Assembly (NCBI RefSeq): GCF_037176765.1
Contig: NC_090023.1
Location: 147,102,866-147,166,865, forward strand
Source of the DNA: Anolis sagrei
Lineage: Eukaryota; Chordata; Lepidosauria; Squamata; Anolidae
Reading direction: 5' to 3'
Length of the DNA stretch: 64,000 nucleotides
Shown here piece after piece: positions 1 through 47,712 of the stretch. Made by a program: the position numbers and the translations under genes. The notes beneath the pieces are model-generated. The model worked only from the letters and a program-made list of their open reading frames with translations. It did not search any database and was not told where the DNA came from. How positions within the stretch are numbered: position 1 is the stretch's first letter; every line of letters begins with the position of its first letter.

Positions 1-3207
<3,207 letters not shown>

Positions 3208-4847
3208 AAGGGCCTGGTGCCTGCAAGGAGAGCAGATGCCCATCCCGTAAACTTGCATGACTTCATCCTCTGTGGACACAGTAGGAGGTCGGAGGGCAGC
3301 TTCCTGCGGACCAGATCCTGTGTCAGCTTCACCAGCCAGGAAGAGGAGCGGTGTCCGATCTTGCCCACAGTCCCTGTGTGTGCAGCTTTCCCTGGTCTCA
3401 CAAGACTCTGGTTCCTGCATGCTTCAAGCAGTCAAAGACCACACGGGTAACAGAGCAACGGGGCTGCTCTTGAGATCACACAGGGGTATCACCACAAAAA
3501 GGACCTTTTCCCATTTCTTTCAAACATGTGAGGGGGAGGGGTGTCTGGCTGCTCTACACTGCACCCTTTCCTTGCCAGTTTCTTACAGTTCTTGTGATAC
3601 AACATTTTAAAATTTTTAGTACCTGATAAAAGTTGCATCACGCTGAGTTAGGGATAATCCTGCTGCTGCTGCTACTACTAAAATGACAGACACTTCCTAC
3701 ACTTTGTCAGCAGTTTTGCCTAGTTTGGGGGAGAGGGCCCCGTCCCTCCTGCAGACACAATGCTTGCACTGGCTGCCTACAGGAGAACCAGCACCTCCTG
3801 CATGGATGCCCACTTCCTTCACCACCAGCAACAGTCCTGGACTGGCTCAATTATTTTTCCACCAGCATGTGCGGGACCTAGCTTCACCCTGATACTCCTT
3901 CAGCACTTAACAGAATCGGCCAGGGTTTGCAATGCAGCCAGCGTTAACAGGGTTTTACAAAGGGATAGTGGATGCCTCCAAGCTGGCAGCCTGCCAAAGC
4001 CATAGCAGGGTGGCCCTTGAGCACACCTCCCTGTTGAATCCCTCTCCCCACTCCCCGTACAGATCACTGTGGATGATGGGCCTTGCTGGCCCCACTTGAG
4101 CCTGGATTTCATAGGACTCTTGTGAATTGCACGGATCTGAATAGATGAGCCAAGTGGCATTGCTCTCTGAAGACCTAGCTTGAGAGAAAGTAGAGACATT
4201 TTCCAGCCTGGGGATGACGGGTGTGTAGTTGTGGGTGGGGATGGCTTCCGAAACTGCCAGGAGCACTTCCACTCCCCAGACCTTTGCCTACCAAAAGAAA
4301 GAAGGAAAGCTGGTGCCCTTACAGTCCCTGTACAGACAGCCTGCTCTCTTAACTTTGAATTTCAAAGGGCTTCAAGGCTACATCTCCAATACTTGATAAC
4401 AACTGCATGTATGCAGTGGAAAAAGAAAGCCCTAGATCATGGCATAGAGGGAGCCAGAGAAATCAATGGAGTCTGCACACATGGAAGGCCTGAGGTTACC
4501 TCTATGGTATGAGTGGGAGGAGAATGCCCACCCACTAGTGGAAGGGGCTGGTTGTTTCCAGCACTGACTCTCTGAATGTGTCAATTTTTTATTCTACTCT
4601 TGAGTTGACTGTAAAAACAAACCCTAAAGAGCTTTGTACAGTTTCTTCCTTCATTTACTGCAGTAAAACCTATACAAGCACCTAGAGTGACTGGTTCTCC
4701 TTGAAATCCTTCCTCCACAGCTGAAAAGCTAAGAGTGATTTCCAGAGTTCGTAAGCCAAATTCAGTAGTGATTTCAGTTCCTGCACAACCAGCTCTCGAG
4801 CCAACTGGAGTATAGAAACACATACACCAATCTCGAGTAATTTTTCT

Positions 4848-5002
4848 CAGGGCCCTTCCACATAGCCATATAACTCAGAATATCAAGGCAGAAAATCCCA
4901 CAATATCTGCTTTGAATTGGGTTATCTGAGCCCACACTACCATATATTGCAGTTCAAAGCAGAAAATGTGGGATTTTATTCAGTGGTGTGGAAGCACCCT
5001 AG
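4848..5002. mobile_element. hAT-type MITE, CAGGGCCCTTCCACA family
   Basis: The element starts CAGGGCCCTTCCACA and ends in an imperfect inverse (TGTGGAAGCACCCT), about 155 bp. The interior is nearly palindromic around aggcagaaaatccc and aaagcagaaaatgtggg. Relatives lie at 34118, 37860, 38620, 41330-42006 and 47560. Confidence 0.7.
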
Positions 5003-5124
5003 ATTGGAATGTGCATAGCACTTAGGTGAGATTACCTGTATTGGCTTTTTTAGTTTCTGAATAACACTGTTGGTCTACTAACACTCCTTAGTACCTTTCA
5101 CGGGCCCAGTTTTCAAGCCAGGTG

Positions 5125-5395
5125 TCACCATTCTGTATCCGTGGATTTCATGTTTATTGCCTAAGTGTAAGACAGTACATTTCTCCCTGTTGGAAATTCA
5201 TTTTCTTAGTTTTGTCCCAGTTCTCTTTTACAATCATTTTGGATTCTATTCCTGTCCTCTGGGGTAGGTGCTATCCCCTCACCGGAAATTTGGTGTCATC
5301 TACAAATTGAATAAGCATGCCTCCCATTTCATTGTCCAAGCCATTGATAAAAATGTTGAGTAGCACTGGGATAAACTCTAGAACACGCGTCCTCA
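5125..5395 (-). mobile_element. CR1 LINE reverse transcriptase fragment
   Basis: The - strand reads LNIFINGLDNEMGGML.QFVDDTKF, the CR1 reverse transcriptase block around the catalytic F(A/V)DD, followed downstream by remnants of the conserved segment that comes after it in CR1. It is old and truncated at both ends. Confidence 0.7.
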
Positions 5396-5924
5396 AACCA
5401 AGGCCCTTTTTTCTCCAGGCCTCACAACAGAACAACCAGAACACACAAATTTGAATCATTTATTCATCACAGAACTGAGCATTTTCTGAGTGAAGAAATT
5501 TCAGCTTTAAATTCCTGATAATAATCCAACTCAGATTCAGAACTGAAAATCATTATTCCCTCAGAATATGAGCAATGTATGCAAGGACTGTTGTCAACTT
5601 TCTTCCCCACTGAGGAATTTAATATCATTGGGATTGCTATTTACATAGCCTGTTATTAATGACATATTTACACTCTGCAACTTTCTCAATAGGAAATGCA
5701 ATTACAGGCTGCTATTTGGAACAAGGCATCAGCAATTCTACTTGCAGAATGTGGCTACTGACATCATTAGCATTTTCAGAAGGTGCCTTTTGTCACTCGA
5801 CAAGTGTTAAAATAGTTAAGGAAAAGGGCAAAACAATTGCCCTACCTATAAAATGGAAGGGATTACTCAAACCCCAAATGGCCATCATATGAGTAAGCAA
5901 TTGCATAGGGTGGTGTAGCAGTGG

Positions 5925-5980
5925 GGGCTTGGACCTGATGGCCGGGGGGGGGGGGGATCCCTTCCAACTCCTCAAGACCT
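5925..5980 (+). mobile_element. CR1 3'-end remnant with poly-G
   Basis: The words gcttggacctgatggcc and gatcccttccaactcc match the CR1 3' end near-consensus. They are separated by a G run at about 5943-5955. Confidence 0.5.
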
Positions 5981-6458
5981 ACTGGCGATATGAACTTAAG
6001 GAATTCAACCTGCTAAGACAGCCTACCTTTGGTACAATTTTGGAGATTCTGCTCAGAAAAAAAGACTTGATTCCATCAGTTCCCAAAGAAGAAGCACCAG
6101 GATGTAGAAGGCTTGCAAAGGCACTGTGTGGGTAAGATTTGCAGGAGCCTGGGAAAGGATGTTCTTCCAGCAGCTTGCACAGAAGTAGTTTCCTTTGCCC
6201 AGCAAGTGACAACCATTGCAGAGGAAGACGGGAGAAAATACGAGGAAGATTCCAGTCTTGACTTGAAGAAGACTGAAAGCCGAGTGCTTTTCCCCCCACA
6301 ATGGGCCAGGCCTAATGAAGCCAGCAGACAAGCTGAACTCTCTTTTCTAGACCAACCATTAAAATCTGCACTGTGCAGCACTCCCAGTCATTGCTGCTGG
6401 AACCTGGGACTGGGGAACACCTCCCCATGCAGTCAGTCAGGTTCTGGGCCTCCAAACA

Positions 6459-40830
<34,372 letters not shown>

Positions 40831-40942
40831 GGCGCGGAAGGATAGGAGGAAGAGTGCCCGCCCGCCACCTTGCCTTGCCTTGCCCTGCCCTGGCTTCGGA
40901 AGGAGCCGCGGGCGGAAACGGGGCGGGCCAGGAAGCGCCTCT

Positions 40943-40952
40943 GGAAAGTCCC
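40943..40952 (-). promoter_or_regulatory. Canonical NF-kappa-B site
   Basis: The - strand reads GGGACTTTCC, the classic kappa-B site, 113 bp upstream of the NFKB2 start codon. NFKB2 is known to be induced by NF-kappa-B, so autoregulation is the natural reading. Confidence 0.75.
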
Positions 40953-41081
40953 TAGAAACCCAGCGGAGACGGAGAGGGAGGGGAGGGAAGGCAGGAAGGG
41001 CACGCCTCTCTTCCCTCACAACTCTTTCAGGCGGCAGGGAGGGAGGGAGGGCGACAAGGCCCCCAGCCACACCACCTTGAG

Positions 41082-41091
41082 GGGAGCTCCC
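41082..41091. promoter_or_regulatory. Palindromic kappa-B-like site
   Basis: GGGAGCTCCC fits GGGRNNYYCC on both strands, 252 bp upstream of the start codon. A similar GGGGCTCCCC is at 40631-40640 in intron 1. In GC-rich DNA such matches can arise by chance. Confidence 0.4.
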
Positions 41092-41329
41092 AGCGTGGCC
41101 CCCTCGCGACCGACACTGCGCCACGCCCCTTCCCCTCCCTCGCGCAGGGCTTCCTCGCAATCAGCTGACTGCCCGGATGAAGGAAGCGGGGCCTCCTCCC
41201 TGACAGCAGAGAGGGGGCGGGCGCAGGTTTCCCAGGCAACGGAAGGCGCGCGCCCTCCTCTCCCCCCTCCCTCCTTCCTCTCGCCCCTCCCTCCTCCTCC
41301 TCAGCCTGAAAAGCAGGGAAGTCAATCTA

Positions 41330-42006
41330 GGGGCCCTTCCACACAGGCCTATATCCCAGAATATCAAGGCAGGAAATCCCACAATATCCGCTTTGAACTG
41401 GGTTATCTGAGTCCACACAGAGATAATATGGGATTTCCTGCCTTGATATTCTGGGATATAGGCTGTGTGGAAGGGCCCTGAGTCCGCACTGAGACAATAT
41501 AGGATTTCCTGCCTTGATATTCTGGCATATAGGCCTGTGTAGAAGCAGAGGCAGCCCTAGGTAATTTTCAATGGTAAGCAAACAGTATTTTGGCGTCCCC
41601 CCCTCCAACCAATCACTGATATATATTTTGTGTTCGCCATGGGAGTTCTGTGTGCCATATTTGGTTCAATTCCATCATTGATGGAGTTCAGAATGCCCTT
41701 TGATTGTAGGTGAACTATACATCCCAGTAACTACAACTCGCATAAGTCAAGGTCTATTTTCCCCCAAGAGCGCCTCAAGAGCGCCCCTGGGCAAAATCAA
41801 CTATACTGCAAATGCTTACTTTGCGTAATGGGTTGAGCCGCCCCTGTGTAGAAGGGTCCTGAGTCCACACACAGATAATACGGAATTTCCTTCCTTGATA
41901 TTCTGGGATATAGGCCTGTTTGGAAGGGCCCTGAGTCCGCACTCTGATAAATATGGGATTTCCTGCCTTGATATTCTGGGATATAGGCCTGTGTGGAAGG
42001 GCCCTG
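41330..42006. mobile_element. Tandem hAT MITE array upstream of NFKB2
   Basis: Repeated units of the CAGGGCCCTTCCACA family (ggcccttccacacaggcct, ccttgatattctgggatata, gtgtggaagggccctgag) run head to tail and are interrupted by the element at 41546-41846. The array begins about 500 bp upstream of the start codon. Confidence 0.8.
41546..41846. mobile_element. hAT-type MITE nested in the array
   Basis: It starts CAGAGGCAGCCC, ends GAGCCGCCCCTG (301 bp) and is flanked by exact 8-bp TGTAGAAG duplications at 41538-41545 and 41847-41854, the hAT signature. The interior matches 63778-64000 in inverse orientation and the minisatellite units at 7925-8945. Confidence 0.9.
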
Positions 42007-42079
42007 AGGTAGGAGGTCACTGGGCAAGAAGAAAGGAACACATGCACCCATTCATGTAAGCATGTTTATATATTATGAG

Positions 42080-43200
42080 GGGTATTTTTTAAGTAAGGTC
42101 CATTTGAACATAAGTACACAACGAAAGTTTATTTCAAAAAAGTAAATTTGTTTTCAGAAAGTACATACTTCACTCTATTTTTCAACATAGTTGCCAAGTT
42201 TGTTCAAACACTTATACCTCCCAAGCACCAATTTTAACATACCCTCTTCATAAAAACTTGCCGCCTGCTCCGATAACCAAGAGTTCACTGTAATCAAAGA
42301 AGGGCGACCAGAGCGGTCCTCATCATGGACATTGTCACGGCCATCTTTGAATTGTCGTACCCACTTACGCACTTTGCTTTCACTCATAACAGTATCACCG
42401 TACACTTCACAAATCTGTCGATGAATTTCTGCAGCAGGCAGGTTCCTTGCTGACAAAAACCGTATCACTGAGCGAACCTCACATGCGGAGGGTGAGTTGA
42501 TAGTCTTAAACATTTTTAAAGCACAGAACAGAACCGTACAGGTTAGCTGTTGTTGTTGTTGTTCATTCATTCAGTCGTCTCCGACTCTTCGTGACCTCAT
42601 GGACCAGCCCACGCCAGAGCTCCCTGTCGGCCGTTACCACCCCCAGCTCCTTCAAGGTCAGTCCAGTCACTTCAAGGATGCCATCCATCCATCTTACCCT
42701 TGGTCGGCCCCTCTTCCTTTTGCCTTCCACTTTCCCCAGCATAATTGTCTTCTCTAGGCTTTGCTGTCTCCTCATGATGTGGCCAAAGTACTTCAACTTT
42801 GTCTCTAGTATCTTTCCCTCCAGTGAGCAGTCGGGCTTTATTTCCTGGAGGATGGACTGGTTGGATCTTCTCGCAGTCCAAGGCACTCTCAGCACTTTCC
42901 TCCAACACCACAGCTCAAAAGCATCGATCTTCCTTCGCTCAGCCTTCCCTAAGGTCCAGCTCTCACATCCATAGGTGACTACAGGGAATATCATGGCTTT
43001 GACTAGGCAGATCTTTGTTGCCAGTCTGATGTCTCTACTCTTCACTATTTTATCGAGACTGGACAGGTTAGCTACAGAGTAGAAACTGAGCTCAGTTGTT
43101 CCCGAGGCATGCCGGTACACGATGCACGCGCTCGTTGCACTATGCGCATGGACTACTAGTGTCTACAACAAAACGGACCTTACTATTCAGAACAGTCTTC
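42080..43200 (-). mobile_element. Mariner element with internal deletion, split by BovB
   Basis: The inverted ends share agtaaggtcc.tttg. An open 113-codon reading frame, 42175-42513, fuses a mariner transposase N-terminus (helix-turn-helix, DEDRSGRPS linker) to the last residues (LSEQAASFYEEGMLKL...NYVEK), missing the whole DDD catalytic core, so it is non-autonomous. A BovB fragment sits between the ORF and the right end. Confidence 0.8.
42549..43062 (-). mobile_element. BovB/RTE LINE 3' end inserted in mariner
   Basis: The - strand encodes the BovB C-terminus (TYGCESWTLGKAERRKIDAF, ELWCWRKVLRVPWTARRSNQ, SRRRLNE) as one open frame, then a UTR with cgtctccgactcttcgtgac and a CAA run. It is flanked by exact 11-bp ACAGGTTAGCT copies (42538-42548, 43063-43073). 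Confidence 0.9.
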
Positions 43201-43211
43201 TCTAAAGCATG

Positions 43212-44430
43212 TACAGGCAGTTACAGACATGCAATGGCTCCTAGTTAAGAATGGGGATGAGTGTTAGGGATTCCTCATCTTCAGAAGGAGAAGGAGAGAA
43301 GGGAAGTGCTCAGGAATTGGAGGGAGAAGAAGAATCAGACAATGAGATTTTGAAAGTGTCCACATTTCTAGAGAGATGAAAAGAGACAGAGCACAGCTAG
43401 AATAGCTGCTAAAAATGCTGAGCTAATTGGGAGATGCCCTAGCACCTCCTGCATGGGCTATAAATCAGAAGCAGGAGCAGTCAGCTTTTGCTAGTAACAA
43501 TGATCCTGATACTGATGTTTTCACTCCAATGGAACCTGCTTTGTGTCTGCTGCTAAGGACTTCGTGATCATTGCCCGTTGTCTGAAGGAAGACTGCTGTT
43601 TCTTTTGGGACTTTGTAAGAGACTTTAATTTGTGTCTTGGATTAAGACGTGCTTTCTTTTGCACTATTCAATTTTCCTATCCTTTGTGTCTGCTGAAGTA
43701 AAGCATTTTTCTTTTACTTTCAATATTGTATAAAGCCTGTTTTTGAAGGACAACTCAGGTCAGATTGTTACCAGCCCTAATTTTTTACAGCCTTAACTTT
43801 TCAGCCAGCCATAAATCTGTCTGGCCATGGAGGAGGTCAAAGATTTAAAACAACAAGTGGCTGCTTTAAAGTTAACTGTGGAGGAGTTGCAGGAGGTGCT
43901 AGGGCATCTCCCAATTAGCTCAGCGTTTTTAGCAGCTATTCTAGCTGAACACCGTCTGTACTCTGTCTCTTTTCGTCTTTCTAGAAATGTGGGCACTTTC
44001 AAAACCTCATCGTCCGATTCGTCTTCTCCCTCCAATTCCTGAGCACTTCCCTGCTCCCCTTCCTCTTCCAAAGATGAGGAATCCCTAACAATGAGACAAC
44101 AAGGAAGTGAGAGGAAATCTACCTCTAGAAAGGAAAAATTAATTTCTCGAAAAGGTGTCTCCACTGAAGCCTTCTTGCCAATCTTTATTTCCACACAAGC
44201 CAATTTTTTTTAAAAAAATCAAATTATCACAGGTGTTTGTTTTTCTATCTGTGTCCCTGTTCAGGGGAAATCTGAACAGGGACACAGACAGAAAAGCAAA
44301 CACAAGAGTGTTAACCCTTCCCTATACTATCCAAAGCTTGTATACACACACACAGTTGTGTAACTGTGTGTGAGTGGGTGGGTGTATAGCTGGTGTTACA
44401 CTTAAAAATGGAACTTGGGGACTGCCTGTA
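43212..44430. mobile_element. Tigger/pogo-like MITE, copy 2 (host of LTR fossil)
   Basis: The ends TACAGGCAGT and CTTGGGGACTGCCTGTA match copy 1 at 2016-2425, and the interior words (gtgtctccactgaagc, actatccaaagcttg) recur. The size difference is the LTR element at 43262-44090. Confidence 0.8.
43262..44090. mobile_element. LTR retroelement fossil, rearranged
   Basis: It begins TGTTAGGGATTCC and ends GGAATCCCTAACA with 5-bp ATGAG duplications (43257-43261, 44091-44095). Parts in order: a 5' LTR, a short leader and gag-like start, then an LTR end in inverted orientation, so the outer roughly 190 bp are inverted repeats. It is broken and incomplete, with no polymerase region. Five-base duplications fit Ty3 or retroviral integrases; family not settled. 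It is younger than the MITE it entered. Confidence 0.7.
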
Positions 44431-44439
44431 TATGCCAGT

Positions 44440-45050
44440 TTAATTCAAAGCAAGGTCAAACATGGAATGACATCCCAGAGCAAGCCTGTGAGCACTCCAT
44501 CATCACACCAAGTCCCCCCTCCTTTTGTACCTCTTTATGTTGGAAATGACAACCTTCTTCAAGCCTTCTCTAGTAATGTTTATCTATGACCCTGTTGCTG
44601 TTTCCTGCATGTTCTGGTATGCAGCTTCCATCATGGTTCCTGAGAAGTTACAAAAGGAGCTGACAGAACACATACATTTTCTTCTCTCTCCTTTTGATTA
44701 TGTTGATAGCAGTTTTGTTGTAAGAGATGTTGTGGATGGCACAGAGAATTGTCTCAAACACACCTGAAACTGGACTGATAAGTTTTGTACCTGTGTATGC
44801 TGGACACATGAAGGCTGTGAGTAAACCAAATATGTTATTTTTTTTATCAAAGTCTACTTTGTTTTTGTCTCTTGAGTGCATGGTAGAAAACAAGTTGTTT
44901 TATGGGAGTCTATATATTTTTGGGCAACCGAAAAACACTTCTAAAGCTCTGCTGTTTTTATGCACTGGCAAATCTGTTTTCCTAACAGATCAGAGACAGC
45001 ATGTTATTCAGTCTTAACAACTGAAACTATTTCCTTGCATAATTATATCT
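44440..45050. other. Intergenic, nothing recognised
   Basis: I see no gene, RNA or named repeat in this AT-rich stretch; the open frames are short and lack any motif. Confidence 0.4.
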
Positions 45051-45055
45051 TCCAT

Positions 45056-45165
45056 GGGATAGTAAAACATCTGGGCATCCCCTGGGCAAAGTCCTTGCAA
45101 ACGGTCAATCTCTCACACCGAAAGCGACTTGCAGTTTCTCAAGTCACTCCTGGCACAAAAAACTT
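45056..45165 (+). mobile_element. tRNA-headed SINE (Anolis type), 3' half
   Basis: The words catcccctgggcaaagtcct, aagcgacttgcagtttctca and gtcactcctggcacaaaaaa are the 3' half of the SINE at 13016-13271. Confidence 0.8.
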
Positions 45166-45169
45166 ACAT

Positions 45170-46037
45170 AGTGGTGAGAGGTTGCGTGCCGCTCTATATT
45201 GTGAATCGTATTCTAAAGTGTAGTCTGAGTTCCTATCTGTATACAAGAATGTAGAATTCATTTTTTAATTTACACACATGCTTACCTATTTCCTTTCTTA
45301 AAGATAATTTCTGCCTCTGCTATTTCTCATCCTAAGTGCCTAAACAATCCTAATTCAGTTTATCAGTAGCTGTTATACTATTCTCAGTCAAAAGACAAAC
45401 ATTGGCGCATTTGTCTGGCAACCCTATTTTGCATATTTTAAAGTAAAGCTTGGCAATCAAGATAAGTCTTGGGCCACTCACGAGGTGTGCAAGCAGCGTG
45501 TCAAGTGTTGACAGATGTAGATGAAAGAACACGTCATAAATTGCTATTTGGTATACCTATGGTTTGATGGCAACCCAGAGATCAGTCAAGTGATTGTTAG
45601 TTTTGTAAAGTGAAAAGTCAGGATATATTGGCATTTGATCAGCATAAGTTGAATAATTTGGTATGAGATTTGGGACTTTTCAAAATGGCACATGATGGCT
45701 GACTATTGTTGGAGCGTCAGGCAAGATTGTCCACAGGTTAAACATTCCAGGAAAGTCTTTACCTTAATGCAGGTTTGGTAGCAGAACTTTATTTACTTGT
45801 ACACAATTTGACTTACAGTAACAATATATAGTCTTTGTGTGAATAAAATAACTCTAAATAAACAGTATATTCAAATAATTTTTTTCTTTATTTTCCTTTG
45901 TATGTACATTTTGTATGATTTTTGGGACAAAGGGTGGGTATCCTGTACTTTAAAAAGTTAATGTGATAGAAAAAAACTGTGGTCATTTTTGGATTCAGAT
46001 GCCAAAGTTGGTCAAAAACAAGTATTAGGTCTAGCTC
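45170..46037. other. Intergenic, nothing recognised
   Basis: AT-rich sequence without a visible gene or repeat, ending at the target site of the LINE at 46052. Confidence 0.4.
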
Positions 46038-46051
46038 AATGAAAATTATTT

Positions 46052-47500
46052 TTTGTCAGAAGATGGCTTTGAAAGGCAGCAGATCACAGGAGCTGTCTTC
46101 ATAGACTTGTCAGCAGCCTATGATACTGTGAATCACCGCCTCCTCCTGAGAAAAATGTATAATATCACAAAGGACGACCACCTCACCCGCCTCATAGGAA
46201 ACCTGCTACAAAACAGGAGCTTTTTTGTTGAGTTCCAGGGCCAGAGAAGCAGATGGCGGAAACAGAAGAACGGCCTGCCTCAGGGGAGCGTGCTTGCTCC
46301 ATCCATGTTCAACATCTACACAAATGACCAGCCACTGCCAGAAGGGACAGAGAGTTTCATCTATGCTGACGATCGTGCCATTACTGCTCAAGCAGGGAGC
46401 TTTGAGATGGTAGAACAGAAGCTCTCCGAAGCTCTAGGTGCTCTCACTGCCTATTACAGGGAAAACCATCTGATCCCTAATCCATCTAAAACACAGACAT
46501 GCGCCTTTCACCTTAAGAACAGACAAGCATCCCGAGCTCTGAGGATTACCTGGGAAGGAATCCCACTGGAGCATTGCAGCGCACCCAAATACCTGGGAGT
46601 CACTTTGGACCGTACTCTGACCTACAAGAAGCACTGCGTGAACATCAAACAAAAAGTGGGCGCTAGAAACAACATCATACGAAAGCTGACTGGCACAACC
46701 TGGGGATCACAACCAGACACAGTGAAGACATCTGCCCTTGCGCTATGCTACTCTGCTGCTGAGTATGCATGCCCAGTGTGGAACACATCTCATCACACTA
46801 AAACAGTGGATGTGGCTCTTAATGAGACATGCCGCATTATCACGGGGTGTCTGCGACCCACACCACTGGAGAAATTACACTGCTTAGCCGGTATTGCACC
46901 ACCTGCCATCCGCCGGGAAGTAGCAGCCAATAGTGAAAGGACCAAGGCAGAGACATCTCCAGCTCATCCCCTGTTTGGGTATCAGCCAGCACGTCAACGA
47001 CTTAAATCAAGACATAGTTTTCTTAGAACTACAGAGACACTCGCTGGAACACCCCAGCAAGCGAGAGTCCAAAAGTGGCAGGCCCAAACCCAGCACCTCA
47101 ATTCATGGGTGATACCAGATGAGAGACTCCCCCCTGGGCACTCAGAAGACTGGGCGACTTGGAAGGCGCTGAACAGATTGCGCTCTGGCACCACGAGATG
47201 CAGAGCCAATCTTAAGAAATGGGGCTACAGGGTGGAATCCTCGGCATGCGAGTGCGGAGAAGAACAAACCACTGACCACCTGCTGCAATGCACCCTGAGC
47301 CCTGCCACATGCACGATGGAGGACCTTCTTGCGGCAACCCCAGAGGCACTCCAAGTGGCCAGATACTGGTCAAAGGACATTTAACCAAATACCAAATTTA
47401 CAAAATCTGTGTGGTTTTTTTTTCTTTTTCTTTTTAATCTCTGTGTTTGTTTTGCTCTGTTAGAATTGTAAAACAATGGTTGCTGATGACACGATAAATA
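46052..47500 (+). mobile_element. Vingi/I-like LINE, recent 5'-truncated copy
   Basis: One uninterrupted frame (46053-47384, 443 codons from the first Met) starts inside the reverse transcriptase: motif A FIDLSAAYDTVNH, motif B NGLPQGSVLAPSMFNIYTND, catalytic FIYADD, then a long C-terminal domain ending in CECGEEQTTDHLLQC, a CCHC-type knuckle. The 3' end is gatgacacgataaata. Exact 14-bp duplications AATGAAAATTATTT lie at 46038-46051 and 47501-47514. This is a LINE, not a host gene. Clade assignment is from memory. Confidence 0.88.
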
Positions 47501-47559
47501 AATGAAAATTATTTCCAATTTAACAAGAGATTTGGTAGAATTAGTTCACTTTGATCAGG

Positions 47560-47712
47560 TGCCCTTCCACACAGCCCTATATCCCAGAATATTCAAGAAA
47601 GAAAATCCGACATTATCTGAGTGTAGACTCAGATAACCCAGTTCAAAGCAGATATTGTGGGATTTCCTGCCTTGATATTCTGGGATATAGAGCTGTGTGG
47701 AAGGGCCCCTTG
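47560..47712. mobile_element. hAT-type MITE, CAGGGCCCTTCCACA family
   Basis: The ends gcccttccacacagccctat and atagagctgtgtggaagggc are inverted around a nearly palindromic body. About 150 bp. Confidence 0.75.

Larger units (their letters stand above)
3208..6458. other. Convergent 3' region between PSD and NFKB2
   Basis: This interval must hold both 3' untranslated regions. I see no AATAAA on the + strand between the PSD stop and 6458, only variants such as GATAAA at 3625-3630. On the - strand the nearest AATAAA to the NFKB2 stop reads at 5459-5464. Real poly(A) sites are undetermined. MITE and CR1 fragments lie in the middle. Confidence 0.5.

Noticed and set aside
43793-44203. 136-codon - strand frame as a host gene
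   Set aside because: It lies in the inverted LTR end of the fossil element and its flank.
46053-47384. 443-codon frame as a host gene
   Set aside because: It holds reverse transcriptase motifs, target-site duplications and a second decayed copy, so it is a LINE.
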